Assembly (NCBI RefSeq): GCF_000423225.1
Contig: NZ_KE383991.1
Span: forward strand, 1,374,217-1,438,216
Length of the DNA stretch: 64,000 bases
From: Kaistia adipata DSM 17808
GTDB taxonomy: Bacteria; Pseudomonadota; Alphaproteobacteria; Rhizobiales; Kaistiaceae
Reading direction: 5' to 3'
Below the pieces are notes generated by a model. It saw only the letters and a list, made by a program, of their open reading frames with translations. It was not told the origin of the DNA and made no database searches. The translations under genes were made by a program, and so were the position numbers. Shown here in pieces: positions 30,729-39,135 of the stretch (its first letter is position 1; each line of letters starts with the position of its first letter).

Positions 30729-32539
30729 TCGTCGCGGAACTGCAGCCGCGCCAGGCGAGCATAGAGGCCGCCCTGGCGCACCAGCTCCTCATGCGTGCCT
30801 TCCTCGACGATCTCGCCGCCATCCATCACGAGGATGCGGTCGGCCTTGAGGATGGTCGCGAGCCGGTGCGCGATGACGATCGTCGTGCGGCCGACCATCA
30901 GTTCGTCCAGCGCCTGCTGCACCGCCACCTCGCTCTCGGCGTCGAGCGCGCTCGTCGCCTCGTCGAGCAGCAGGATCGGCGCGTCCTTGAGGATGGCGCG
31001 CGCGATGGCGATGCGCTGGCGCTGGCCGCCCGAAAGCGTCACGCCGCGCTCGCCGAGCTCGGTCTCGTAGCCCTGCGGCAGCGCCGCGAGGAAATCGTCG
31101 GCATGCGCCGAGACCGCGGCGCGGCGGATCGCCGCCTCGTCGGCGCCGGGACGGCCGAGGGCGATGTTCTCGGCCGCGCTGGCGGCGAAGATGAAGGTAT
31201 CCTGCGGCACGATGGCGATCCGGCCGCGCAGCGCCACCGGATCGAGGTCGCGGACGTCGATGCCATCGAGCGTGACACGGCCGCGCTGCGGGTCGTAGAA
31301 GCGCAGCAACAGGTTGAACAGCGTGCTCTTGCCGGCGCCGGACGGGCCGACCACGGCGACGCGCTCGCCGGGCGCGACATGGAACGAGACGTCGCGGATC
31401 GCCGCGCCCCTGCCCCCTTCTGGATAGCCGAAGCCGACAGCGTCGAAGGTGACCGCGCCCTTGACCGGCTCGGGGAGGACGGAAGGCCGGGTCGGCGCCG
31501 CGATCGACGGTTTCTCCGCCAGGATCTCGGCCAGGCGCTCGGCCGCGCCGGTGGCGTTGGCAATATCGCCCCAGACCTGCGACAGCTCGCCGAGCGCGCC
31601 GGCGGCGATCACCGCATAGATCAGGAACTGGCCGAGCGTGCCCGGCGTCATGCGGCCGGCAAGCACGTCCTGCGCGCCCCACCAGAGCACCGCCACCATG
31701 CTGGCGAACACCATGAAGATGCCGAAGCCGGTCAGCGCGGCGCGGGCCCGCGTCGAATTGCGCGCCGCGACGAAGGCGTTCTCGACGCTTCCCGCGAAGC
31801 GCCGCGACACGCTCGCCTCGGCCGTGAACGACTGCACGATGCGCATCGCGCCGATCGCTTCCGACGCGTAGGCCGACGCATCGGCCAGCATGTCCTGCGC
31901 CTTGCGCGAGCGCAGCCGGACGCGGCGGCCGAAGCCGACCAGCGGCAGCACGATGATCGGCAGCGCCAGCAGGACGAGGCCGGACAGCTTCGGGCTGGTG
32001 AAGATCATCATCGCCGCGCCGCCGAGGAACATCACGAGATTGCGCAGCGCGATCGAGATGTTGGCGCCGGCGACCGCCTTGATCTGGGTGGTGTCGGCCG
32101 TCAGCCGCGCGGCGATCTCGCCGGAGCGGTTGCGGTCGAAGAAGTCGATGCCGAGGGCGGCGAGATGGCGAAACACGTCGGCGCGCAGATCGGCGACGAC
32201 GCGCTCGCCGAGCCAGGTGACGAAATAGAAGCGCAGGCTGGAGGCGAGCGCCAGCACGGCGACGACGCCGATCAGCGCCATGAAATAGGTGTTGATCGCG
32301 CCGGCCCCGTCCGCCGTGAAGCCATGGTCGATCATGCGGCGGACGGCGAGCGGAACCGTCAGCGTCGCGAGCGCCGCCAGCACGAGGGCGAAGCCGGCGC
32401 CGGCGAGCTGGGGCTTGCGCCGCAGGACGTAGGGCAGCAGCATGGCGAGCGGCTTCAGCGAGCGGCGGCCCGCCCTGCCCGGCTCGTCGGCGCGGGATCG
32501 ACCCTCTGCATCGGTCGGCATCGTGTCTCGAACGGCCAT
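30719..32539 (-). CDS. ABC exporter, MsbA-like fused ATPase/permease
   Basis: A half-transporter of 606 residues: an N-terminal six-helix exporter domain (about 35-335) followed by an ATPase domain. Walker [10 protein letters not shown] is at about 398-406, the signature is [14 protein letters not shown], Walker B is [11 protein letters not shown], and the switch histidine is in VIAHRLAT. Closest by type to the bacterial lipid/multidrug ABCB group; the substrate is unknown. ATG 32539 is preferred over a GTG two codons upstream, and ATG 32518 is also possible. It is divergent from rpmE. Confidence 0.92.
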   Translation of the reverse strand: MAVRDTMPTDAEGRSRADEPGRAGRRSLKPLAMLLPYVLRRKPQLAGAGFALVLAALATLTVPLAVRRMIDHGFTADGAGAINTYFMALIGVVAVLALASSLRFYFVTWLGERVVADLRADVFRHLAALGIDFFDRNRSGEIAARLTADTTQIKAVAGANISIALRNLVMFLGGAAMMIFTSPKLSGLVLLALPIIVLPLVGFGRRVRLRSRKAQDMLADASAYASEAIGAMRIVQSFTAEASVSRRFAGSVENAFVAARNSTRARAALTGFGIFMVFASMVAVLWWGAQDVLAGRMTPGTLGQFLIYAVIAAGALGELSQVWGDIANATGAAERLAEILAEKPSIAAPTRPSVLPEPVKGAVTFDAVGFGYPEGGRGAAIRDVSFHVAPGERVAVVGPSGAGKSTLFNLLLRFYDPQRGRVTLDGIDVRDLDPVALRGRIAIVPQDTFIFAASAAENIALGRPGADEAAIRRAAVSAHADDFLAALPQGYETELGERGVTLSGGQRQRIAIARAILKDAPILLLDEATSALDAESEVAVQQALDELMVGRTTIVIAHRLATILKADRILVMDGGEIVEEGTHEELVRQGGLYARLARLQFRDDAA

Positions 32540-32629
32540 CGGCACCCGTCAACGATCTGGACTGGGGGCCTCGGCCCCGGTTGCGCCTAGATGCACCGAT
32601 GACCGCGGTGTTTCAAGGCAAGCCGCCTC

Positions 32630-32658
32630 TTGTGCCGGCCCGAACGCTGGGCTATATC
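32630..32658 (+). promoter_or_regulatory. Candidate sigma-70 promoter of rpmE
   Basis: TTGTGC (32630-32635), a 17-base spacer and TATATC (32653-32658). Transcription would start near 32665, leaving a leader of about 115 nt before the rpmE start. Confidence 0.6.
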
Positions 32659-32778
32659 GTCGCCCCACAGGACGGCCCGTCGCAGGCAGCCGTTTTTCCC
32701 ATTGATCAGGACGGCGCCTCCGCCTTGGCGGGCGACGACCATGCGGTCCCGAACGGACCGAGCCGCGAGGACCAGACG

Positions 32779-33003
32779 ATGAAGAAAGACATTCATCCCG
32801 ACTACCACACGATCAAGGTCGTGATGACGAACGGCACCGAATACTTCACCAAGTCGACCTATGGTGAAGAGGGCTCCGTCATGAACCTCGACATCGACCC
32901 GACGACGCACCCCGCCTGGACGGGCGGCAACCAGACGCTGCTCGATCGCGGCGGTCGCGTCTCGCGCTTCAACAACAAGTTCAAGGGCTTCATCGGCGGC
33001 TAA
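32779..33003 (+). CDS. rpmE: 50S ribosomal protein L31
   Basis: The 74-residue L31 of the large subunit, located at the subunit bridge. It starts [19 protein letters not shown], which is typical. It lacks the CxxC zinc-binding cysteines, so it is the zinc-independent form frequent in alphaproteobacteria. The downstream hairpin with a long T-run is a textbook terminator. Confidence 0.97.
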   Translation: MKKDIHPDYHTIKVVMTNGTEYFTKSTYGEEGSVMNLDIDPTTHPAWTGGNQTLLDRGGRVSRFNNKFKGFIGG

Positions 33004-33028
33004 GCTGCCCCGAAGCACTTCGGATAGG

Positions 33029-33057
33029 AAAACCCGGCCTCTGGCCGGGTTTTTTTG
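33029..33057 (+). terminator. Terminator of rpmE
   Basis: AACCCGGCC / GGCCGGGTT stem with a three-base loop, followed by seven T residues. Confidence 0.93.
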
Positions 33058-33130
33058 TTTTTGCGGTCGTCAAGAGCTCGAGCGTCATCCCGGCGAAGGC
33101 CTGTTCTTCGGCGGGGTCCAAAATATCCTA

Positions 33131-33259
33131 CTTCACCTCTCCCTGAGGGAGAGGTCGACGGCCGAAGGCCGGCGGGTGAGGGTTTAGGGAACCATCCGGT
33201 GAGGCCGTAAACCCTCACCCGGAGCTTCGCTCCGACCTCTCCCTCAGGGAGAGGTGAGG
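33131..33259. repeat. Inverted pair of CACCTCTCCCTGAGGG repeat elements
   Basis: Two copies of a roughly 50-bp element in opposite orientation, separated by about 18 bp. Each has the small palindrome CCTCTCCCTGAGGGAGAGG at its outer end, a variable GC hairpin in the middle (GGCCGAAGGCC or GGAGCTTCGCTCC), and GGGTGAGGGTTTA at the inner end. The whole can fold as one long cruciform. The preceding bases 33085-33102 (GTCATCCCGGCGAAGG) resemble another dispersed repeat also seen near 49512. Confidence 0.8.
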
Positions 33260-33296
33260 ACAGCGCTCTTCACTCGGTCGCGCCAAGGCATGCGCC

Positions 33297-33824
33297 CTAC
33301 TCGCGGCCGCCGCCAAAAGCGCGCGCCAGCTGGCCGAGCTGGCGGCTGACCGGGTTCTCGGCCGGTGTCTCGGCATTGGCGGCGTTGTAGATGGCGTCGT
33401 CGAGCCGGATGACGCGCTCCTGCAGGCGGATCGAGCGCTCGATCAGGTCGCGCAGCCGCTCCGGCAAATCGTCCCAGCCCGCCCCTTCCGTCGCCGAGCC
33501 GAAGCCCCGCAGCCGCACCTTGGCCTTTTCGGCCCCGGCCTGCTCGAAGGTCATCTCGCCCTCGTTGACGGCGCGCTGCAGCAGCAGCCACGACGCCAGC
33601 TGCATCAGCCGCGTCGTCAGCCGCATCGATTCGGTGGCATAGCTGAGCGAACCGCCGCGCGGCAGGTCGCGCGAATCGGCCCGACCGTCACCGTCGAGAT
33701 AGGCGGCGGTCTCCTCGACCAGTAGCATGCCCTCGCGAAACAGGCCGCGAAAGGTGTCGGAATGCGCGAAACGCTGGCCGAATACGATCGGCGCGTCGAG
33801 ATGCCCAGGGCTGTCGTCTGTCAT
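33297..33824 (-). CDS. rcdA: DUF1465 protein, RcdA family
   Basis: A 175-residue helical protein of DUF1465, the family of Caulobacter RcdA, an adaptor that helps ClpXP degrade the cell-cycle regulator CtrA. Recognisable segments are TFRGLFREGMLLVEETAAYLDG and LSYATESMRLTTRLMQLASWLLLQRAV. ATG 33824 starts at MTDDSPG; a longer frame upstream crosses poorly conserved sequence. That this copy acts as RcdA is inferred from the family and from other cell-cycle genes in the window (trcR, gapR). Confidence 0.85.
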   Translation of the reverse strand: MTDDSPGHLDAPIVFGQRFAHSDTFRGLFREGMLLVEETAAYLDGDGRADSRDLPRGGSLSYATESMRLTTRLMQLASWLLLQRAVNEGEMTFEQAGAEKAKVRLRGFGSATEGAGWDDLPERLRDLIERSIRLQERVIRLDDAIYNAANAETPAENPVSRQLGQLARAFGGGRE

Positions 33825-33916
33825 GAAGTCGTTCCGTCGCGCCAGCATGCCGATCCCGCGCGGATTCGGGCGGGGCGCAAGTTTCACGGATTTTGCCGCC
33901 GATCGGATCCGAAGTC

Positions 33917-34014
33917 AAAAAAAGAGCCGCGGGAAACGGCTCTTTTGAGGCGACAGAGGGAGGAGTCCAACAGAGAAGTTACCACTCACATCCAGATCGC
34001 TGGATGGCATGATT
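33917..34014 (-). ncRNA. Candidate small RNA with anti-Shine-Dalgarno motif
   Basis: On the minus strand this gap shows a 7-bp hairpin (CATCCAG-CGAT-CTGGATG, 34006-33989), then a single-stranded stretch with CTCCTCCC (33965-33958), then a strong terminator (AAAAGAGCCG / CGGCTCTTTT plus T-run, 33946-33917). That is the layout of the rhizobial small RNAs carrying CUCCUCCC anti-SD motifs. A TTAA-N7-TTAAC box lies just upstream. The 5' end is not resolved. It could instead be the 3' UTR of the DUF1192 gene. Confidence 0.55.
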
Positions 34015-34028
34015 ACGCGCCCATAACC

Positions 34029-34044
34029 TTAACGAGTCGTTAAC
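34029..34044. promoter_or_regulatory. CtrA-type box overlapping a GANTC site
   Basis: TTAA-CGAGTCG-TTAAC matches the TTAA-N7-TTAAC consensus of the cell-cycle regulator CtrA exactly. The spacer contains GAGTC, a CcrM methylation site. It lies between DUF1192 and the candidate sRNA. Confidence 0.6.
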
Positions 34045-34078
34045 GGGCCTGGCCTGCGGACGCGGCGTCTCCCTCCGG

Positions 34079-34270
34079 CTAGCTCTTGAAGAACGAGGAC
34101 GCCGCGGCGCGCGATGCCGTCTTGGCCGAGATCGCCTCGCGCAGGCGGCCGATCTCGCCCTCCAGCAGTTCGATCCGCGCCTCGAGTTCATCGATCGAAA
34201 GGCGGCCCAGCTCCTCCCCGATCCGGTGCGGCGCCGGCTTCTCCACCGGCAGATCGTCGAAAAGTGCCAT
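34079..34270 (-). CDS. DUF1192 protein
   Basis: A 63-residue protein of the alphaproteobacterial DUF1192 family, starting MALFDDLPVEKP and containing the conserved SIDELEARIELLEGEIGRL coiled-coil segment. The function is unknown. ATG 34270 lies in the 5' region of the divergent oxidoreductase gene, 95 bases from its start. The order rpmE, DUF1465, DUF1192, quinone oxidoreductase recurs, as far as I recall, in Rhizobiales. Confidence 0.88.
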   Translation of the reverse strand: MALFDDLPVEKPAPHRIGEELGRLSIDELEARIELLEGEIGRLREAISAKTASRAAASSFFKS

Positions 34271-34365
34271 GGTGCACTCCGTCTCGTTTTGGCTCCCGTC
34301 TGGCCCTAAGAATAGCAACATCGCGCCGGCCTGCCAGCCGCGCCGCCCTCGAGAGGAGTTCCGCG

Positions 34366-35382
34366 TTGTCCACGCCCGCCGAATCCGCCCTGCCCGCCAC
34401 CATGACCGTGATCGCGATCTCCGAGCCCGGCGGCCCGGACGTCCTGCGGCCCGAGACGCGGCCGCTGCCGCATCCCTTCGAGCACGAGATCCTGATCCAG
34501 GTGGCGGCCGCCGGCGTCAACCGGCCCGACGTCGTGCAGCGCCAGGGCCATTATCCGCCGCCGAAGGGCGCCTCCGACCTGCCCGGGCTGGAGGTCGCCG
34601 GCCATGTCGTGGCGCTCGGCCGCAATGCGAGCCGCTTCAAGCTCGGCGATGCCGTGACGGCGCTCGTCGCCGGCGGCGGCTATGCCGAATATGTCGCCGT
34701 CAACGAGACCAATGCGCTCCCCGTCCCGGCCGGCCTGTCGCTGGTCGAGGCGGCGGCCCTGCCGGAAACCTTCTTCACCGTCTGGCACAACGTGTTCGAG
34801 CGCGCCGGCCTGAAGCCGGGCGAGACGCTGCTCGTGCATGGCGGCTCCTCCGGCATCGGCACGACGGCGATCCAGCTCGGCCGCGCCTTCGGCGCCACGG
34901 TGCTGGCGACGGCCGGCTCGGCGGAGAAATGCGCCGCCTGCCTCGAGCTCGGCGCCAGCCGCGCCATCAACTATCTCAAGGAGGATTTCGTCGAGGCGGT
35001 GAAGGAGGCGACCGATCGCAAGGGCGCCGACGTCATCCTCGACATGGTCGGCGGCGACTATATCGAACGCAATTTCGACGCCGCGGCGCTCGACGGGCGC
35101 ATTGCTCAGATCGCCTTCCTGAACGGTCCCGTCGTCGAGGTGAACTTCAACCGCCTGCTCACCAAGCGGCTGACGCTGACCGGCTCGACGCTGCGCCCGC
35201 GCACCGTCGCCTTCAAGGGTGCGCTCGCCGCGGCATTGCAGGAAAAGGTCTGGCCGCTGATCGAGAACGGCACGATCCGGCCGCGCATCGACGCCACCTT
35301 TCCGCTCGCCGGGGCCGCCGAAGCGCATCGCCGGATGGAAAGCTCCGGCCATATCGGCAAGATCGTGCTGACCGTCGGTTAA
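34366..35382 (+). CDS. NAD(P)H-quinone oxidoreductase, PIG3/zeta-crystallin type
   Basis: Zinc-free medium-chain dehydrogenase that reduces quinones with NADPH. The 338 residues carry the PIG3-type stretch GVNRPDVVQRQGHYPPPKGA, the nucleotide loop VHGGSSGIGTTAIQLG and the KGADVILDMVGGDYI segment. The proposed start is TTG 34366 because GAGAGGAG ends 7 bases upstream; ATG 34402 (MTVIAISEPGGPDVL) would shorten it by 12 residues and matches the usual family start. Confidence 0.9.
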   Translation: MSTPAESALPATMTVIAISEPGGPDVLRPETRPLPHPFEHEILIQVAAAGVNRPDVVQRQGHYPPPKGASDLPGLEVAGHVVALGRNASRFKLGDAVTALVAGGGYAEYVAVNETNALPVPAGLSLVEAAALPETFFTVWHNVFERAGLKPGETLLVHGGSSGIGTTAIQLGRAFGATVLATAGSAEKCAACLELGASRAINYLKEDFVEAVKEATDRKGADVILDMVGGDYIERNFDAAALDGRIAQIAFLNGPVVEVNFNRLLTKRLTLTGSTLRPRTVAFKGALAAALQEKVWPLIENGTIRPRIDATFPLAGAAEAHRRMESSGHIGKIVLTVG

Positions 35383-35669
35383 CCATGGCGGCACGAAATC
35401 CGGTCGTCCCTGCAACCACGCCGCGCTTTTGCCGTTGGATCACCGCAGGCGGCCCCGCGACGATCAGCATCCCCTAGCGTCAGCTCCGGTCTCCGCCTGT
35501 CGAACCCCTCGGCCGACAGGCTGAGGCGGCGCGGAAGGCTATCGCCGAGGTCGCCGGCGAGTAGAATTTCGACGCCGAAGAGACGTGACGCCACGTTTCC
35601 TCTTCGTGGAACGGGTTGATTCGATGTAAGATTGCGACCGCCGGTGCAACTCGCACCCCGGAGGACAAC

Positions 35670-35945
35670 ATGCAACGCCAAAATACTTGGATATGGGTCG
35701 TCGTGGTGATCATCGTTCTGGTGATTGCCTATTTCTGGTGGAAGTCGAGAACGCCCGTCGCACCGCCCACGCCGCCCGCGGCCGAGCAGTCCGCTCCGGC
35801 GCCCGCGCCGGCTACCCCGGCACCGGAAGCACCGAAGCCCGCCGAGCCTGCGCCTGCGCCGACGCCTCCGGCGGCCGAGCCCGCTCCGGCTCCGGCCACG
35901 CCGGCCCCGGCCGAGCCCGCGACGCCCCCGGCCACGACGCCGTAG
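35670..35945 (+). CDS. Small membrane-anchored Pro/Ala-rich protein
   Basis: A 91-residue protein with a GAGGA ribosome site. A single membrane helix (TWIWVVVVIIVLVIAYFWW, about 6-24) is followed by a low-complexity tail of Pro, Ala and Glu with PAPAP-type repeats. The tail is probably an extended periplasmic rod. No known family is recognised, although similar short anchored proteins are frequent in Rhizobiales. Confidence 0.75.
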   Translation: MQRQNTWIWVVVVIIVLVIAYFWWKSRTPVAPPTPPAAEQSAPAPAPATPAPEAPKPAEPAPAPTPPAAEPAPAPATPAPAEPATPPATTP

Positions 35946-36198
35946 CCGGACGCCAGCGCGCGCGGGCCTCGCCCGCGCGTCGCGCCATCACGGGGTCCGC
36001 CGGCGCAGGGGCACGGCGGGCCCCTTTTCGTCTGCGAGGACGGCGCGGCCCGGCCGGTCGCGCGATTTTGACGGCGATCGTCGCGCAAGCTTCGTTTGCG
36101 TCGCTGCGGGCAGCGGTCTATATATCGGCCATTCCCGTCATTCAGACGTTTTGCTCAGCTCCCCCGGCGACCACCTGGAGAGCGACCAGGAGAGAATT

Positions 36199-36921
36199 AT
36201 GTCGACTATCCCGCTGATGCCGAAGGCAACCGCCGTATGGCTCGTCGAGAATACCTCTCTCGGCTTTGACCAGATCGCCGACTTCTGCAAGCTGCACCCG
36301 CTCGAGGTGAAGGCGATCGCCGACGGCGAGGCGGCCACCACGATCAAGGGTCTCGATCCCGTCTCGACGGGCCAGCTGACGCGCGAGGAGATCGACCGCG
36401 CCCAGCGCGATCCGAAGTACCGCCTGAAGATGGCCGAGACGCGCGTCCGCGTGCCGGTGCAGAAGCGCAAGGGCCCGCGCTACACCCCGGTCTCGCGCCG
36501 CCAGGACCGTCCGAACGCCATCCTCTGGCTGCTCAAGAACCACCCCGAGCTCAAGGACGCGTCGATCATGCGCCTCGTCGGCACCACCAAGCCGACGATC
36601 GATTCGATCCGCGACCGCAGCCACTGGAACTCGGCCAACCTGTCGCCGATGGATCCGGTGACGCTCGGCCTCTGCTCGCAGATCGATCTCGACTTCGAGG
36701 TCGAGAAGGCCGCCAAGAACGCGCCGCCGCGCGAGCCGGGCGCCGAGGGCGAGGTGCTGCTGCCGGCCGAGGAGACGACCGCCGCCGACGCGCTGGCCGC
36801 CGCCGCGCTGCGCTCCTACCGCCGCGACGAGGCGAAGGAGGACGAGCTCGACGCCGACGCCGTCTTCGCCAAGCTGAAGTCGCTGAAGGGCCCGGTCGAG
36901 GACGACGAGGACGACCAGTAA
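36199..36921 (+). CDS. trcR: DUF1013 protein, TrcR family
   Basis: A 240-residue member of DUF1013. The Caulobacter member TrcR travels with RNA polymerase and affects the cell cycle and antibiotic tolerance. The conserved start MSTIPLMPKATAVWLVENTSLGFDQIADFC is followed by a helix-turn-helix-like region (NAILWLLKNHPELKDASIMRLVGTTKPTIDSIRDRSHWNSANL) and an acidic Asp/Glu tail. CAGGAGAG lies upstream of ATG 36199. The gene name is by family homology. Confidence 0.9.
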   Translation: MSTIPLMPKATAVWLVENTSLGFDQIADFCKLHPLEVKAIADGEAATTIKGLDPVSTGQLTREEIDRAQRDPKYRLKMAETRVRVPVQKRKGPRYTPVSRRQDRPNAILWLLKNHPELKDASIMRLVGTTKPTIDSIRDRSHWNSANLSPMDPVTLGLCSQIDLDFEVEKAAKNAPPREPGAEGEVLLPAEETTAADALAAAALRSYRRDEAKEDELDADAVFAKLKSLKGPVEDDEDDQ

Positions 36922-36950
36922 GGTCCGAATCGCGCCCCGCGCCTCGAACA

Positions 36951-36980
36951 GAGCCCTCGCCCATCGGCGGGGGCTTTTCT
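36951..36980 (+). terminator. Terminator of trcR
   Basis: AGCCCTCGCC pairs with GGCGGGGGCT (one G-T pair) around a four-base loop, followed by TTTCTTT. Confidence 0.8.
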
Positions 36981-36990
36981 TTCGCAGCCT

Positions 36991-37015
36991 CCGCGACTCG
37001 CCCGGCGAGTCGCGG
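36991..37015. other. Near-perfect 25-base palindrome upstream of rpsU
   Basis: CCGCGACTCGCC and GGCGAGTCGCGG separated by one base, directly after the trcR terminator. There is no T-run. Two GANTC-type GACTC/GAGTC sites lie in the arms. The role is unknown. Confidence 0.5.
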
Positions 37016-37155
37016 ACCTGCCGAAACGGCAGGAAATGCGTTTCACCCCGCGCACGGCGCTGTTGCGATTCCGCCGCTGCCGCCCCGAACCGGCCCGAAA
37101 ATGCAGGCCCCGGCAGGCAAAAAGCCGATTTTCCGGCATTGCGGGGCGGTTCGCT

Positions 37156-37184
37156 TTGACAGGCGCCGGGCGCTTCTGCTAATA
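37156..37184 (+). promoter_or_regulatory. Sigma-70 promoter of rpsU
   Basis: TTGACA (37156-37161), a 17-base spacer and CTAATA (37179-37184). The strong -35 suits a highly expressed ribosomal gene; the leader to the GTG start is about 95 nt. Confidence 0.75.
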
Positions 37185-37284
37185 GACGCCCCACAATCGG
37201 GACGATGTTTCCTAGCGGCTTTCGCTGCACTCCTCGTCTCGCCCGAGAATTCATCCGGATCGGATCAAGATAGGACGCTCCCGC

Positions 37285-37515
37285 GTGCAGGTACTCGTTC
37301 GCGACAACAACGTCGATCAGGCGCTCAAGGCTCTCAAGAAGAAGATGCAGCGTGAAGGCATCTTCCGCGAGATGAAGCTCCGCAACTTCTACGAGAAGCC
37401 CTCGGAGAAGAAGGCTCGCGAGAAGGCCGAGGCCGTCCGCCGCGCCCGCAAGCTGGCCCGCAAGCGCGCCCAGCGCGAAGGTGGCCTGGTCGCCGCGCCG
37501 AAGGCGAAGCGCTGA
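37285..37515 (+). CDS. rpsU: 30S ribosomal protein S21
   Basis: The 76-residue S21, which assists initiation by contacting the anti-Shine-Dalgarno region of 16S rRNA. It starts with GTG, giving [22 protein letters not shown], with the basic C-terminal tail [15 protein letters not shown] and the slightly extended alphaproteobacterial C-terminus. A strong promoter and two tandem hairpins make it a single-gene transcription unit. Confidence 0.97.
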   Translation: MQVLVRDNNVDQALKALKKKMQREGIFREMKLRNFYEKPSEKKAREKAEAVRRARKLARKRAQREGGLVAAPKAKR

Positions 37516-37516
37516 C

Positions 37517-37538
37517 AAGCAGGGCGCGCGCCCTGCTT
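37517..37538 (+). other. Hairpin immediately after rpsU
   Basis: AAGCAGGGCG-CG-CGCCCTGCTT is a perfect 22-base palindrome starting 2 bases after the stop, followed by a weak T-rich tail. It acts in tandem with the next terminator. Confidence 0.65.
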
Positions 37539-37569
37539 TCGCCTGCTTTTTCGCTATGAAGTTCTAAGT

Positions 37570-37600
37570 AACGAGCCCGGTTCGCCGGGTTCGTTGCTTT
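37570..37600 (+). terminator. Main terminator of rpsU
   Basis: AACGAGCCCGG / CCGGGTTCGTT around a TTCG tetraloop, then GCTTTTTG. Confidence 0.88.
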
Positions 37601-37652
37601 TTGCCATCTGCGCTCACCTCATCCGCATGGGCGCCGCCTAGGAGCATTGCCC

Positions 37653-38540
37653 ATGATTGGGTTCGGCAGGATCGCGCGCGTGAACTTGGCTACGGACCCG
37701 ACGGCGACCGGACGCCGTCCGCTGCCGGGGCCTGCCATGGCCGCGCTCCTGGGCGCGCTGGCGCTGGCCGGCTGCCAGTCCTCCGGACCGCATGATTTCG
37801 GCAACGACGTCGACCGCGCCATGGGCTCGGAGGCGAACATCTCGTCGCTCAGCGCCGTGGTGAACCAGAACCCGAGCGACGCCTCCGGCTACAATGTGCG
37901 CGGCACCGCGCTCGGCCGCGCCGGCCGCTACGAGCAGGCGCTGGCGGACTTCAACAAGGCGATCGAGATCAATCCGGGCTTCTACCAGGCCTACTCGAAC
38001 CGCGCGCTGGTCAAGCGCAACCTGAAGCAGGACGGCGCGGCGCTGGCCGACTACAACACCTCGATCCAGCTCAACCCGAGCTATCACGAGGCCTATGTCG
38101 GGCGCGGCAACCTCTATCGCTCGCAGGGCCAGATGGATTACGCGCTCGCCGATTTCTCCAAGGCGATCGAGCTCGAGCCAAACGATCCGAAGGCCTACAA
38201 CAACCGCGCGCTGATCTACCAGGGCCGTGGCCGGCACGAGGACGCGATCGCCGACTTCACCGCCGCGCTGACCTACGCGCCGAACGCCGTGCCGCCGCAC
38301 CAGGCGCGCGGCCTCTCCTATCTCGCCACCGGCGACTACAAGTCGGCGCTCGACGACTTCTCCGCCGTCGTCCGCGCCGACAAGAACAGCTACGAAGGCT
38401 GGACCAACCAGGGCATCGCGCTGGAGAAGCTCGGCGAGCGCGACGCGGCGCATGCCGCCTTCGCCCGCGCCCAGCAGCTGAACTCGGGCTATGCCCCGGC
38501 GCGCGACGGCCTCCGCCGCACGGCCAAGGCCGGCGTCTGA
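37653..38540 (+). CDS. TPR-repeat lipoprotein
   Basis: A 295-residue protein with a lipobox LALAGC (Cys41), then six or so TPR units with the W-LG-Y-A-F-A-P pattern, for example RYEQALADFNKAIEINPGFYQAYSNRALV. The layout resembles NlpI, a periplasmic lipoprotein that scaffolds peptidoglycan hydrolases; that function is inferred. AGGAG lies 8 bases before ATG 37653, but this leaves an unusually long region before the hydrophobic core, and ATG 37737 (MAALLGALALAGC) would give a standard lipoprotein signal. Confidence 0.85.
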   Translation: MIGFGRIARVNLATDPTATGRRPLPGPAMAALLGALALAGCQSSGPHDFGNDVDRAMGSEANISSLSAVVNQNPSDASGYNVRGTALGRAGRYEQALADFNKAIEINPGFYQAYSNRALVKRNLKQDGAALADYNTSIQLNPSYHEAYVGRGNLYRSQGQMDYALADFSKAIELEPNDPKAYNNRALIYQGRGRHEDAIADFTAALTYAPNAVPPHQARGLSYLATGDYKSALDDFSAVVRADKNSYEGWTNQGIALEKLGERDAAHAAFARAQQLNSGYAPARDGLRRTAKAGV

Positions 38541-38655
38541 GCGGACGCGCGACGTCGCCGCGATTCCTCCCGACGAATCGACGAGACCTTTGAACCCGAA
38601 TCGCGACGGCGGACCGATACGTCATCCGCCGTCTTGACGAGATCCGGCCCCGGCC

Positions 38656-39135
38656 TCAGTGCCGGACGGCCATTTCGCCGGCGAGGATGTCGGCCAGCCG
38701 GTCCAGCCCCGCCTCCGTCCCCGCCAAGCGCTGATCCCGGGCCCCTGCCCCGCCTCCGATCATCGCGACCTGCTCGGTGAAGGTCATCCGCGTCTTCGCG
38801 CCCACCGGCGCCAGCAGGATCGTCACCAGCGACGCCGACAGCCGCGCCCCGGCGAAGCTCATCTCATAGGCGTAGATGATCCGGCTCGGCGCGACGATAT
38901 CGAGATAATGCGCGTGAAAGGTCTGCTCGGCGCCGTCGGGCGTGCGCCAGCGCTTGGCCTCGGTGCCGCCGGCGCGAAAGTCGCACCGGTCTTCCAGAAC
39001 GGTCCAGTCCGGATGGCAGCTGTTCCAGCGCGCCTTCAGATCCGCGTCCGACCAGAAGCGGAACGCATGCGCCGGACTGGCGGAAAAATCCCGCTCGATG
39101 ACGAAGCTCGTATGCTCGACGCGTTCGGCCGTCAT
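38656..39135 (-). CDS. SRPBCC (AHSA1-like) domain protein
   Basis: A 159-residue protein of the START-like SRPBCC superfamily, AHSA1 subgroup (FVIERDFSASPAHAFRFWSD, LDIVAPSRIIYAYEMSFAG, MTFTEQVAMIGG). Such proteins bind hydrophobic ligands; their role beside ArsR regulators is not established. It overlaps the ArsR gene by 4 bases (ATGA), so it is translationally coupled and presumably controlled by it. Confidence 0.88.
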   Translation of the reverse strand: MTAERVEHTSFVIERDFSASPAHAFRFWSDADLKARWNSCHPDWTVLEDRCDFRAGGTEAKRWRTPDGAEQTFHAHYLDIVAPSRIIYAYEMSFAGARLSASLVTILLAPVGAKTRMTFTEQVAMIGGGAGARDQRLAGTEAGLDRLADILAGEMAVRH

